A DNA stretch of 11,774 bases from Bacteroidales bacterium (GTDB lineage: Bacteria; Bacteroidota; Bacteroidia; Bacteroidales; JAADJA01), in NCBI GenBank assembly GCA_029934735.1, contig JAOZLR010000054.1, forward strand, positions 1 to 11,774, read 5' to 3'. Position 1 is the first letter of the stretch. Every line of letters begins with the position of its first letter. The notes beneath the pieces were generated by a model. It did not search any database. It was not told where the DNA came from and was given only the letters and a program-made list of their open reading frames with translations. This document shows positions 1-7,284 of this stretch, piece after piece. A program made the translations under genes and the position numbers.

Positions 1-972
1 ATGTCGCTACTAATCTTTCCTCTGCTTTTTGCCACAATCGACTTCTCAAAACTGAAAGATGATTTTGCTGAAAATATCCTAGATGCTTTTGTAGGAGGCA
101 GCCTCCTAAACCTGATATTTCTGCTTTCTCACGCCATTTACCGGTTCTACTTCCTTGGCGAACCCTCAACTGTTTTCTTCTATACCGGACTGACCGTGTT
201 CTTTCATCCGAGTTATATCGCAATGTTTTATGCCTTCTCAATCGGAATACTCGTTATCAGATTATTATCCAGCACAGGGGGTACAAAATTTCAAAGATAT
301 TTAACACTGTTTCTGATATTTGTTTTCCAGATATTTATTGTACTGTTAAGTTCAAAATCAGGAATTCTCGGGATGGGTGTAGTTTATATTATTATCACTC
401 TTTATCTGATAATTAAAAAGAGTTTCGGAATCCCGATACTATTTCTTGTACCTCTTTTTCTATTGGCAACTTTTGTAATAACTCTGTTTATGTTCCCACA
501 ATCTTACGGTAGGTTTGTAACAGTAAAAAGTTCGCTGGAGCAGGCAGAGACACTTCCTGCCAATACGCACGAAAGCTCTGCTGCAAGGTTGCTTGTCTGG
601 AAGTCGGCACTTGAAATAATTAAGAAAAATCCTGTATTTGGAGTAGGCACAGGCGATGTTAAGCAGGAGTTGATGAGAGTGTATAATGAAAATGGAATTG
701 AGATGGCAATGGAGGATCATCTTAATGCACATAACCAATATCTTCAAACTGCAATAGCGATAGGAGTCATTGGTTTACTAATTCTACTTTCATATTTTGT
801 CTTACCATCTATATACGCATTCAAAAACGATAATCTGCTTTATCTCATTTTCCTAGCTCTTGTTGGTTTTCATTTTTTGTTTGAATCAATGCTGGAACGA
901 CAGGCAGGGGTTGTGTTTTATGCTTTTCTCAACTCTTTTTTGTTCTATTTCACACTTGATAGGGAGCGATAG
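1..972 (+). CDS. O-antigen ligase/polymerase family membrane protein (Wzy_C-like), probably 5'-truncated by the window
   Basis: Integral inner-membrane protein of the O-antigen ligase/polymerase superfamily (Wzy_C, PF04932), which joins or polymerises lipid-linked surface polysaccharide on the periplasmic side. Hydrophobic segments lie near residues 30-50, 71-89, 100-117, 121-138, 143-165, 247-268 and 278-318. A long extracytoplasmic loop (about 166-245) carries the family signs: R196-x3-W200 followed by NPVFGVGTG (210-218), then HNQYLQ (244-249) leading into a membrane helix. The segment LLSSKSGILGM (115-125) matches the usual conserved SR/SK-G stretch before a helix. At 323 residues it is shorter than the usual 400 or more, and the first codon is the first base of the window, so the gene most likely begins upstream and this Met is internal. 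Ligase (WaaL), polymerase (Wzy) and exopolysaccharide polymerase cannot be distinguished from sequence alone. The preceding genes are not visible. Confidence 0.85.
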   Translation: MSLLIFPLLFATIDFSKLKDDFAENILDAFVGGSLLNLIFLLSHAIYRFYFLGEPSTVFFYTGLTVFFHPSYIAMFYAFSIGILVIRLLSSTGGTKFQRYLTLFLIFVFQIFIVLLSSKSGILGMGVVYIIITLYLIIKKSFGIPILFLVPLFLLATFVITLFMFPQSYGRFVTVKSSLEQAETLPANTHESSAARLLVWKSALEIIKKNPVFGVGTGDVKQELMRVYNENGIEMAMEDHLNAHNQYLQTAIAIGVIGLLILLSYFVLPSIYAFKNDNLLYLIFLALVGFHFLFESMLERQAGVVFYAFLNSFLFYFTLDRER

Positions 973-1000
973 TTTACCCTATATAAATATTCTTCTTTTT
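959..1000 (+). terminator. weak candidate terminator after the O-antigen ligase gene
   Basis: A 6-bp perfect stem, ATAGGG (959-964) with CCCTAT (977-982) and a 12-base loop, overlaps the stop codon. It is followed by a T-rich stretch around 991-1000. The stem is short and the T-run does not follow it directly, so this is only a possible terminator. Confidence 0.25.
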
Positions 1001-1031
1001 AATATGATTTCTTTGGCATAATAAATCGCAA

Positions 1032-1050
1032 TTTCTATTAATAATAGAAA
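1032..1050. repeat. perfect 9-bp inverted repeat with one central base
   Basis: TTTCTATTA, a single A, then TAATAGAAA form a 19-base perfect palindrome upstream of the ATPase promoter. It is very AT-rich and no T-run follows, so it is not an intrinsic terminator. It could be a dimeric regulator site, or chance in AT-rich DNA. Confidence 0.4.
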
Positions 1051-1067
1051 ATATAACCCCAATCTTA

Positions 1068-1113
1068 TTATTGAGAATAGAGACTATTTTATTTTTATTT
1101 GCATTCTCAATAA
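1068..1113. repeat. perfect 11-bp inverted repeat overlapping the ATPase promoter
   Basis: TTATTGAGAAT (1068-1078) and ATTCTCAATAA (1103-1113) are exact reverse complements separated by 24 bases. The right arm lies inside the spacer between the -33 and -7 elements of the promoter for the ATPase-methyltransferase pair, and the left arm lies just upstream. This arrangement would suit an operator bound by a repressor dimer or a looping pair. The regulator is not known. Confidence 0.5.
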
Positions 1114-1129
1114 CAATTGCATATCTTTG
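1098..1129 (+). promoter_or_regulatory. Bacteroidota-type promoter for the AAA ATPase / methyltransferase pair
   Basis: TTTG at 1098-1101 (-33) and TATCTTTG at 1122-1129 (-7) match the Bacteroidota consensus TTTG / TAnnTTTG exactly, with a 20-base spacer. Transcription would begin about 6 bases downstream of the -7 box, leaving a leader of roughly a dozen bases before the ATG at 1148. The upstream in-frame TTG (1127-1129) is part of the -7 box, so it cannot be the start codon of a message made from this promoter. Confidence 0.7.
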
Positions 1130-1147
1130 CAAAAAAAAATTAGTAAA

Positions 1148-2425
1148 ATGGATCGTAATTTATTGATAGAAATCATATTCGACCAGAAGAATTTTACATG
1201 GAAGAGTGACTACTTGAGCCGTATAAGAAAAATTCATTTGAGAACTAGTAATCAGATAGAAGTTATATCCGGAATAAGAAGATGCGGAAAGTCAACTGTT
1301 TTAAATGAAATCAGATATAAAAATAAAGAAAAAGATTTTTATATGAATTTCGATGATGACCGGTTGCTACATTTTACAGTGAAAGATTTTCAATTGTTAT
1401 ACGAACTTTTTATTGAACTTTTCGGAGAGCAAAATACTTTTTATTTCGATGAGATACAAAACATTGAAGGTTGGGAGCGTTTTGTTAGAAGACTTCACGA
1501 TTACAAGAAAAAGGTATATATTACAGGTTCAAATGCCTCATTGCTTAGTAGTGAACTTGGTACAAGGTTAACAGGCAGATACGTTTCGCACGAATTATTC
1601 ACATTTTCTTTTGAGGAATATTTGATGTTTAAAAATGTATTGGTAACAAAAGAAAAGCTATTCTCAACATCAGGGAAAGCTGAAATAAAAAAATATTTTT
1701 TTGAATATTCTGAAAAAGGCGGATTTCCTGAATATTTACAAACAGGTAATAAAGACTATTTGAAATATCTTTTTGAAAGCCTTTTATATCGTGATGTTCT
1801 TGTCAGACACAAGCTTGTTAATGAAAAGGAAATGAGAGAATTAGTACTTTCACTTGCGAGTAATTTATCAAAGCTTATTACTTACAATAGTTTGGCAAAG
1901 TTCATCGGAGTTCGAAATGCCAGTACAGTTAAAAAATATTTGCAATATCTTGAAAATTCATATCTGATTTTTCAGGTAAATAAATATAACCATTCGGTTA
2001 AAAAACAATTGTTTAGTCCTAAAAAGATCTATTTTATTGATAATGCATTGGCTTCTATTTTAGGATTTCGTTTTTCGGATGATAAGGGAAGGTATCTTGA
2101 AAACCTTGTCTTTATCGAAATAAAGCGTCGTGGATATGAAGTATTCTACCATAAGGAATTAAAGGAGTGTGATTTTTTGTTGAGGGAAAAGAATAAGATT
2201 GTTTCGGCAATTCAGGTATCATTATCATTAAACGAACATAAAACAAGGGAACGAGAGTTTTCGGGATTACTTGAAGCAATGGAACTCTATAACCTTCAAT
2301 CAGGTTTGATTCTAACTGAAGATGAAGAGGAAAAAGTTTCTGTTGATGGAAAGCAAATTAATATTTTACCGGTTTGGAAATGGATATTGTTGGATGTAAT
2401 TAGAGAGAATAAAAATGAAAAGTAA
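1148..2425 (+). CDS. AAA_14 / DUF4143 family ATPase
   Basis: Predicted cytoplasmic P-loop ATPase of the AAA_14 (PF13173) plus DUF4143 (PF13635) family, 425 aa from the ATG at 1148, a usual length for the family. Walker A is GIRRCGKST (42-50) and Walker B is FYFDE (98-102). A sensor-like strand YITGSNASLL (124-133) and the family-typical FTFSFEEYL (151-159) and GGFPEYL (191-197) follow. A winged-helix-like region lies near 235-280. The C-terminal part has the restriction-endonuclease-like pattern of DUF4143, with E319, D342 in ECDFLL and Q356 in IQVS. The lysine often seen after QV is serine here, so nuclease activity is doubtful. These genes are widespread and patchy in Bacteroidota, and their cellular role and substrate are unknown. 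The stop codon lies inside the methyltransferase gene (11-base overlap), which suggests coupled translation. The ATG was chosen because the TTG seven codons upstream falls in the promoter. Confidence 0.85.
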   Translation: MDRNLLIEIIFDQKNFTWKSDYLSRIRKIHLRTSNQIEVISGIRRCGKSTVLNEIRYKNKEKDFYMNFDDDRLLHFTVKDFQLLYELFIELFGEQNTFYFDEIQNIEGWERFVRRLHDYKKKVYITGSNASLLSSELGTRLTGRYVSHELFTFSFEEYLMFKNVLVTKEKLFSTSGKAEIKKYFFEYSEKGGFPEYLQTGNKDYLKYLFESLLYRDVLVRHKLVNEKEMRELVLSLASNLSKLITYNSLAKFIGVRNASTVKKYLQYLENSYLIFQVNKYNHSVKKQLFSPKKIYFIDNALASILGFRFSDDKGRYLENLVFIEIKRRGYEVFYHKELKECDFLLREKNKIVSAIQVSLSLNEHKTREREFSGLLEAMELYNLQSGLILTEDEEEKVSVDGKQINILPVWKWILLDVIRENKNEK

Positions 2426-3512
2426 AAATGATACTCCAAAATTTCCACCAATGTGGGTTTTTAATCTGCTATCAGGCTTCAGAAGATTTCTGTACAATTT
2501 ATATTTCAGGCTAATACCGCCCAATGTTGCAGTATTTGAAAAAGCTCAAAGATTCTGGATCGCAAAAGCAATTGGAGTGGCCTGCGAACTGAACATTGCA
2601 GATATAATTGATTCGGGCCATAAGTCAATAGATGAAATAGCTGAGAAGTGCGATGCTGACCCTGATTCGCTATACAGACTTATGAGGGCTTTGGCAAGCG
2701 ATGGCATTTTTAAAGAAACCGACAAGAAAGCTTTTATCAATACTCCCCAGTCGAATGCATTGAAAGAGGGGAAAGGTTCAATGAAATACATGATTGAACA
2801 TCAATTGGGTGAAACTAATCTGGCAATGCTGCCGGAATTAACAAATAGTATCAAAACGGGTGAAAGCGTAGCACACAAATTATTTGGAACAGATATCTTC
2901 GAGCACCTGAAAAATCATCCTGATAAAAATGAACTTTACAACAAAGCTATGTCCAACACATCCGATATTTTCAGTGAGGTATTTGTAGCTTATTATGATT
3001 TCTCAGGAATTAAAAAGCTGATAGATGTAGGAGGAGGAGAAGGGTATTTGATTTCAAGAATTTTAACAGATTATCCTGATATGCAAGGAGTTGTATTTGA
3101 CCAGTCACATGTTGTGAAAACTGGATCAAAGATTTTTGAAAAATTTGGGGTTAGAGACAGGGCTGAAGCTGTTGCAGGAAGTATTTTTGAAGAAATTCCA
3201 TCAGGAGGTGATGGTTACATAATGAAAAATATCCTACATATTTTTGATGATAAAACCTGCATCCGTATTCTAAAAAATATTAAGTCCTCAATGCCTGCAA
3301 ACGGAATGGTGCTAATAGCAGAAACGGTTATAAGTGAAGATAACAAACCCGAATTTGGAAAACTGTTTGATCTGCAAATGTTAATCGGTACCGAAGGCGG
3401 CAAAGAGAGAACCCTGAAGGAATTTGAAAATATTTTAAATGAGGCTGGTTTTAAACTGAACCGGATTATTGACACCGTATCCCCTTTTTCCATTGTTGAA
3501 GGTATCATCTAA
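2415..3512 (+). CDS. SAM-dependent O-methyltransferase (Methyltransf_2 family) with N-terminal dimerisation domain
   Basis: Predicted small-molecule O-methyltransferase related to plant COMT and bacterial polyketide or quinone methyltransferases (PF00891), 365 aa. After an aromatic-rich N-terminal extension (about 10-40), a winged-helix dimerisation domain covers roughly 41-115 (SIDEIAEKCDADPDSLYRLM at 71-90). The SAM-binding glycine motif is IDVGGGEG (203-210). The acidic residue D229 at the end of the second strand fits ribose binding. The probable catalytic base is H275 in ILHIFDD, where many relatives have LHDWDD. FDLQMLIGTEGGKERT (318-333) is the family's C-terminal signature. The substrate cannot be read from the sequence. 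The gene overlaps the ATPase by 11 bases and probably shares its transcript. It ends 4 bases from the converging pdxJ stop codon, with no terminator hairpin between them. Confidence 0.85.
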   Translation: MKSKNDTPKFPPMWVFNLLSGFRRFLYNLYFRLIPPNVAVFEKAQRFWIAKAIGVACELNIADIIDSGHKSIDEIAEKCDADPDSLYRLMRALASDGIFKETDKKAFINTPQSNALKEGKGSMKYMIEHQLGETNLAMLPELTNSIKTGESVAHKLFGTDIFEHLKNHPDKNELYNKAMSNTSDIFSEVFVAYYDFSGIKKLIDVGGGEGYLISRILTDYPDMQGVVFDQSHVVKTGSKIFEKFGVRDRAEAVAGSIFEEIPSGGDGYIMKNILHIFDDKTCIRILKNIKSSMPANGMVLIAETVISEDNKPEFGKLFDLQMLIGTEGGKERTLKEFENILNEAGFKLNRIIDTVSPFSIVEGII

Positions 3513-3516
3513 AACT

Positions 3517-4236
3517 TTACAAACATTTCGTCTCCCTCAAATACATTCTTACCACATTTTCAAGCCCATAATAAAGAGCATCACATATCAAAGCATGTCC
3601 TATTGAAACTTCAAGCAGCCCGGGAATATTTTCCACAAAATACCTAAGATTCTCCAAATTAAGATCGTGGCCGGCATTCAATCCAAGTCCAACTGCATTA
3701 GCCGTTGTAGCAGCTTTAATAAAAGGAGCAATTGCTTTCTCTTTGTCAACCGAATACTCTTCGGCATAGCTTTCGGTATAAAGCTCAACTCTGTCGGCTC
3801 CTGTTTCGACAGCATTTTCAATCATAATACTATCTGCATCAATAAAAACAGAAGTACGTATTCCGGCATCCTTAAATCTCTTTATAACTTCTGACAAAAA
3901 TACCCGGTTAGTAATAGTATCCCATCCGGCATTGGAAGTTATTGCATTTGGAGGATCAGGAACAAGTGTTACCTGGTGGGGTTTAACCTCACATACAAGT
4001 TGAATAAACTTTGTTGATGGATAGCCCTCAATGTTAAATTCATTTTTCACAATCTTCTTCAAATCAAGAACATCCTGATACCTGATATGTCGCTCATCCG
4101 GCCTTGGATGAACAGTAATTCCCTCTGATCCGAATTCTTCAATATCAGAAGCTACTTTCAACACATCAGGCATATTGCCGCCTCTTGCATTTCGCAAAGT
4201 GGCAATTTTGTTGATATTTACGCTAAGTCTTGTCAT
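3517..4236 (-). CDS. pdxJ: pyridoxine 5'-phosphate synthase PdxJ
   Basis: Last step of the DXP-dependent vitamin B6 pathway: condenses 3-amino-1-hydroxyacetone 1-phosphate (from PdxA) with 1-deoxy-D-xylulose 5-phosphate to give pyridoxine 5'-phosphate in the cytoplasm. The 239-aa protein is a normal length for this (beta/alpha)8 barrel. It begins MTRLSVNINKIATLRNARGG. The phosphate/substrate motif HPRPDERHIR (43-52) carries H43, R45 and H50. E70 in NIEGYPS and H190 in NAGHDLN match the catalytic Glu and His known from the E. coli enzyme (Glu72 and His193). The C-terminal SIGHALICDALYYGL (211-225) is the second phosphate-binding element. The start at 4236 is preferred over the upstream in-frame TTG (4263), because that codon lies in the -7 box of its own promoter and family alignment begins at MTRLSVN. 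PdxA and other B6 genes are not in view, so the gene stands alone here. Confidence 0.97.
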   Translation of the reverse strand: MTRLSVNINKIATLRNARGGNMPDVLKVASDIEEFGSEGITVHPRPDERHIRYQDVLDLKKIVKNEFNIEGYPSTKFIQLVCEVKPHQVTLVPDPPNAITSNAGWDTITNRVFLSEVIKRFKDAGIRTSVFIDADSIMIENAVETGADRVELYTESYAEEYSVDKEKAIAPFIKAATTANAVGLGLNAGHDLNLENLRYFVENIPGLLEVSIGHALICDALYYGLENVVRMYLRETKCL

Positions 4237-4260
4237 AACAATACGTTTTAAAACACAATA

Positions 4261-4268
4261 CAAAGTTA
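4261..4268 (-). promoter_or_regulatory. -7 box of the pdxJ promoter
   Basis: On the minus strand this reads TAACTTTG, an exact TAnnTTTG match, 24 bases before the pdxJ ATG. No good -33 TTTG was found at 19-21 bases upstream, so the promoter is only partly supported. Confidence 0.5.
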
Positions 4269-4348
4269 TTCATTTTATGATACAATTATGAACATTATTT
4301 TGTTAAATACTTTATTGCTAATGCAGTAAATTCTTCTTTTTATGAGCT

Positions 4349-4356
4349 TAAATTTG
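4349..4356 (+). promoter_or_regulatory. -7 box candidate for the first barrel-SPOR gene
   Basis: TAAATTTG is an exact TAnnTTTG match, 25 bases before the ATG at 4382. A matching -33 element at the usual distance is not obvious. The pdxJ -7 box lies about 80 bases away on the other strand, so the 145-base intergenic region would hold two divergent promoters. Confidence 0.45.
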
Positions 4357-4381
4357 CTGTTGAAATAATTATCGGCATATA

Positions 4382-6115
4382 ATGTTTAGAGGACAATATA
4401 AACTATCTTTTTTTCTTATAACCACAATGCTCGTCTTGCTTTTTGGAAGAGAAGCAAATGCACAATCCTCAATTGATCACAACTGGTATTTCAATATAAA
4501 TGCCGGAGCTTCATCATTTTTTGGTGATGTGCAGAACAAAGATATCTCATTTTCAGATTTATCCGACCAGACTGATTTTGGTTTTGGAGGAAGACTCGGA
4601 AAGTATATCAGCCCTGTTTTCGCAATTCATCTTCAGGGTACATATTCAAATCTTAAAGGGCAAAAGCAAAGCCATGATCTAAAATTCACTTCAAGCATGA
4701 CAGAGGCTAATCTGGGAGTAACTTTGAACTTCAGCAATCTGTTTGGGGGTGCCAAGTCAAGAGCTGTTTCTGTTTATGGGTTTACAGGTTTCGGAGGTAT
4801 CTTTTTTACAAGTGATGCAAGGCGCATATCAACAGGATTTCCGGTTGATGAGTCCGGAAACGACATCACTACATCAGACAATACTTCAGAAACGGCTCTT
4901 ATCATTCCGGTTGGTTTAGGGCTTGATTTTAAGCTTGCTCCCAAATGGTATATCAATCTTGAGACAGGGTTAAGACTTACAAATACCGACAAACTGGATG
5001 GAATTGTAAGTGGCTCGCATAAAGATACTTATTACTATTCATCTCTCGGACTTTCATTCGATTTCGGAAAGAAAAAAGTGAAAAAAGCAGAAGAATCCTC
5101 CTCAATTGTTGAAGAAGTACCCAGACCTGTGGATGATAGTTCTGTTGACCTTATTTATCATTTACCTGACCAGGTTCTCTCAAATGATGATTTCATTATG
5201 AAATATGAAATTCATAAAGGCGATCTTGATGGAAAAGCAGAATTGACACAGGTTTTACCAATTGGTTTTGAGATTCTGGATACTGTCATCGGGAATACCA
5301 GAATGGAATTTCAAAATTACACTCTAAACCTCTATTGGGACCAATTACCTAAAGATTCAGTATTTACAGTTAGTTATAAGGTCCACATTAAGGAAGTTTA
5401 CGGGACACTACCCCTTAGCAGTGTTTTATATCTCGATAAAACCGGCAAACAATACAGATTCAAAACTGATATTTTCATAATTAAGCACAGTCCGAAACCG
5501 GCACAGATTGTCAAAGTTGAAACACCCCCAAAGGAAAAGCCTAAAGTTGTTGAAGAGGAAGTAGTTTTCAGGGTACAGATCAGAGCAGCTTACAAATCGG
5601 AAATACCATTACAATTGCTTGCTAATAAATATCATCTGCGCGACAACATAAAAGAAGATTATGTCGGAAACTGGTACAGATATTCTGTTGGCTCCTTTGC
5701 AACTTATGAAGAAGCCAAAGAATACAGAAACCAGATAAGAACTATAAACGGAATCAGAGATGCTTTTGTGGTTGCTTACCGAAACGGTGAACGAGTTGAT
5801 AAGTACAGCGAAATGAAAAAGTTAGGCCGCGGAACGCAGATAGAAGAAAATACTGTCTTTGACGAGACCGGCAGATTTTACAGAGTGCAGGTACTTGCTC
5901 TAAAATATAATAAAATTTCACCGGAGGCTTTGCAGGGTGCATTGAACATCAACGAAGAAATTACAGAAGAGACCTCTCGCCAATGGCGGAAATATACAGT
6001 AGGGAAATTCACATCCCTTGAGGATGCTAAAATATTGAAGCAGAAGATGGTTAACAAAGGGATCACTGATGCTTTCGTGGTAATCTATAATAACGGACGC
6101 AGGATTACCTGGTAA
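4382..6115 (+). CDS. outer-membrane beta-barrel protein with DUF11-like domain and two C-terminal SPOR-type domains (577 aa)
   Basis: Exported envelope protein of unknown function. A signal peptide covers residues 1-27 (hydrophobic 8-21, cleavage expected after ANA). Residues 30-230 look like a small outer-membrane barrel: alternating beta-strands, many Gly and aromatic residues, including RLGKYISPVFAIHLQG (71-86) and KWYINLETGLRLT (188-200). A Lys-rich stretch (230-236) and acidic/proline linker follow. Residues 254-368 form an Ig-like domain with LTQVLPIGFEILD (288-300), a pattern like DUF11. A second proline linker leads to two SPOR-type domains at 395-472 (FRVQIRA ... YRYSVGSF ... DAFVVAYRNG) and 498-575 (YRVQVLA ... 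RKYTVGKF ... DAFVVIYNNG). SPOR domains elsewhere bind peptidoglycan, so an OmpA-like outer membrane-to-wall tether is inferred. It is paralogous in full to the 603-aa gene at 7285 and in part to the gene at 6270. A strong terminator follows. Confidence 0.8.
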   Translation: MFRGQYKLSFFLITTMLVLLFGREANAQSSIDHNWYFNINAGASSFFGDVQNKDISFSDLSDQTDFGFGGRLGKYISPVFAIHLQGTYSNLKGQKQSHDLKFTSSMTEANLGVTLNFSNLFGGAKSRAVSVYGFTGFGGIFFTSDARRISTGFPVDESGNDITTSDNTSETALIIPVGLGLDFKLAPKWYINLETGLRLTNTDKLDGIVSGSHKDTYYYSSLGLSFDFGKKKVKKAEESSSIVEEVPRPVDDSSVDLIYHLPDQVLSNDDFIMKYEIHKGDLDGKAELTQVLPIGFEILDTVIGNTRMEFQNYTLNLYWDQLPKDSVFTVSYKVHIKEVYGTLPLSSVLYLDKTGKQYRFKTDIFIIKHSPKPAQIVKVETPPKEKPKVVEEEVVFRVQIRAAYKSEIPLQLLANKYHLRDNIKEDYVGNWYRYSVGSFATYEEAKEYRNQIRTINGIRDAFVVAYRNGERVDKYSEMKKLGRGTQIEENTVFDETGRFYRVQVLALKYNKISPEALQGALNINEEITEETSRQWRKYTVGKFTSLEDAKILKQKMVNKGITDAFVVIYNNGRRITW

Positions 6116-6155
6116 GAACTTCTGTATTGAGAAGCAGAAGATAGAAGTTTCTGTT

Positions 6156-6209
6156 GGAGGTAATTTTGAGGGCGGGTTCTCCGCGTTTCAAAATTACCTT
6201 CTTTTTTTT
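6156..6209 (+). terminator. strong rho-independent terminator after the 577-aa gene
   Basis: AGGTAATTTTGA (6158-6169) pairs perfectly with TCAAAATTACCT (6188-6199). Inside it, GCGG (6172-6175) pairs with CCGC (6181-6184) around a 5-base loop, joined by G-T wobbles. Eight consecutive T residues follow at 6202-6209. This should end the transcript of the first barrel-SPOR gene and separate it from the two downstream paralogues. Confidence 0.9.
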
Positions 6210-6269
6210 AGAACCATTTTGAGTTTTTTAAGTATAAACTCATTACAAACAATAAAAATAAATTTCAGG

Positions 6270-7196
6270 ATGGTTCGTAATTTAACCTCCATTTTCAGTA
6301 TAATCGTTTTGCTGATTGCTCTAAACCTATCAGCATCAACAGATACAGATCATTCAAAGTGGCCTGATAAAAAGACCATTAAGATACCCTTCAACAATTC
6401 TTCAAATGATGGGATAGAAGTCATAGATATCGATTTTATTGAGGTTTTTAAAGAGACAATGACTCCTGCATTAACAATCCCACAGGACAATGCGGTGTTC
6501 TTTGATTATGATATTCCGGAAAAACTCTATACAGGTACAATATTTATTATGCATTGTGTATTGCATAAGGGAGACATCTCAGGAAAGCTATCACTAACAC
6601 AAAGATTACCAAATAATTTTAGCATTTTAGACATTAATATTCCAGGAGCACAAACGAACATTAGCCACAGCACATTAACGATTGACTGGGATGTTATGCC
6701 ACCTGATAGCATTATCGACCTGAAATACAAGATTCAGATTAATCAGCAAGCCGGTTATTTACCGATTTTTACAATTCTGAGATTTCAAAAAACAGGGAAA
6801 AGATATGTTTTTGATACTCATGTCGATATAGACAAGATACCTATTGCAGGAGAACCTGTCAGTCAAAAAGATATTGATGCCATCAATAAATCAATTCGCG
6901 AAACTGCGAAATATGCTACAATGGCAAGCACGTCAAAGTCAGTTGATGGGGTTGTTTACAGAATTCAAATAATGGCTCTAAAAAAACACGACTACGACCC
7001 TGACTATTTAAAAGGCAAATATAATATTGACAAAACTATCCAAAAAGAGACAATTGATAACTGGAATAAGTATATAGTAGGTGAATTTACAACATTGGAA
7101 GATGCTCAGCAATATCGCATAGAATTAAAGAGCTATGGAATTATTGATGCATTTATCGTAAAATATAAAGACGGCAAACGATTGTCATCAAAATAA
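6270..7196 (+). CDS. exported DUF11-like / SPOR-type protein lacking the barrel (about 308 aa)
   Basis: Exported or periplasmic protein of unknown function and the short paralogue of its two neighbours. The ATG at 6270 gives a clean signal peptide (MVRNLTS plus a hydrophobic run to about residue 20, cleavage near SAS); an in-frame TTG at 6219 would spoil it. No lipobox cysteine is present. After a 50-residue variable segment with no barrel, residues 76-187 match the neighbours' Ig-like domain (LTQRLPNNFSILD, 109-121; LPIFTILRFQKTGKRYVF, 164-181). After a linker, residues 227-306 form one SPOR-type domain (YRIQIMALK ... NKYIVGEFTTLEDA ... DAFIVKYKDGKR). That domain resembles the second, not the first, SPOR domain of the neighbours. 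It starts about 60 bases after a strong terminator, so it needs its own promoter; none with a good consensus was found. It may be a soluble partner or competitor of the two barrel proteins, which is an inference. Confidence 0.75.
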   Translation: MVRNLTSIFSIIVLLIALNLSASTDTDHSKWPDKKTIKIPFNNSSNDGIEVIDIDFIEVFKETMTPALTIPQDNAVFFDYDIPEKLYTGTIFIMHCVLHKGDISGKLSLTQRLPNNFSILDINIPGAQTNISHSTLTIDWDVMPPDSIIDLKYKIQINQQAGYLPIFTILRFQKTGKRYVFDTHVDIDKIPIAGEPVSQKDIDAINKSIRETAKYATMASTSKSVDGVVYRIQIMALKKHDYDPDYLKGKYNIDKTIQKETIDNWNKYIVGEFTTLEDAQQYRIELKSYGIIDAFIVKYKDGKRLSSK

Positions 7197-7236
7197 TTCC
7201 AACGAATAAAACAGGGTTATTTATAACACAGTATCT

Positions 7237-7254
7237 TTACAATTCAAATTGTAA
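7237..7254. repeat. 18-base palindrome upstream of the 603-aa gene
   Basis: TTACAATT (7237-7244), CA, then AATTGTAA (7247-7254) form a perfect 8-bp inverted repeat with a 2-base centre, 31 bases before the ATG at 7285. It overlaps TATCTTTA (7232-7239), a one-mismatch match to the -7 consensus. It could be an operator or a start-site hairpin. No T-run follows, so it does not terminate. Confidence 0.4.
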
Positions 7255-7284
7255 CGAAAATAATATGCAAACAAGAAACAGGTA

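Noticed and set aside
1127..1147. TTG start giving a 432-aa ATPase
   Set aside because: The TTG is part of the -7 promoter element, so it would lie upstream of the expected transcript start; ATG at 1148 follows closely.
3215..3508. Minus-strand open frame opposite the methyltransferase end
   Set aside because: It lies wholly inside a well-supported gene on the other strand, and its translation shows no domain or motif.
3505..3525. Bidirectional terminator between the convergent methyltransferase and pdxJ genes
   Set aside because: The stop codons are 4 bases apart and no hairpin is visible in or beside the gap.
6219..6269. TTG start giving a 325-aa version of the short paralogue
   Set aside because: It would place 17 extra residues before a clean signal peptide beginning at the ATG at 6270.
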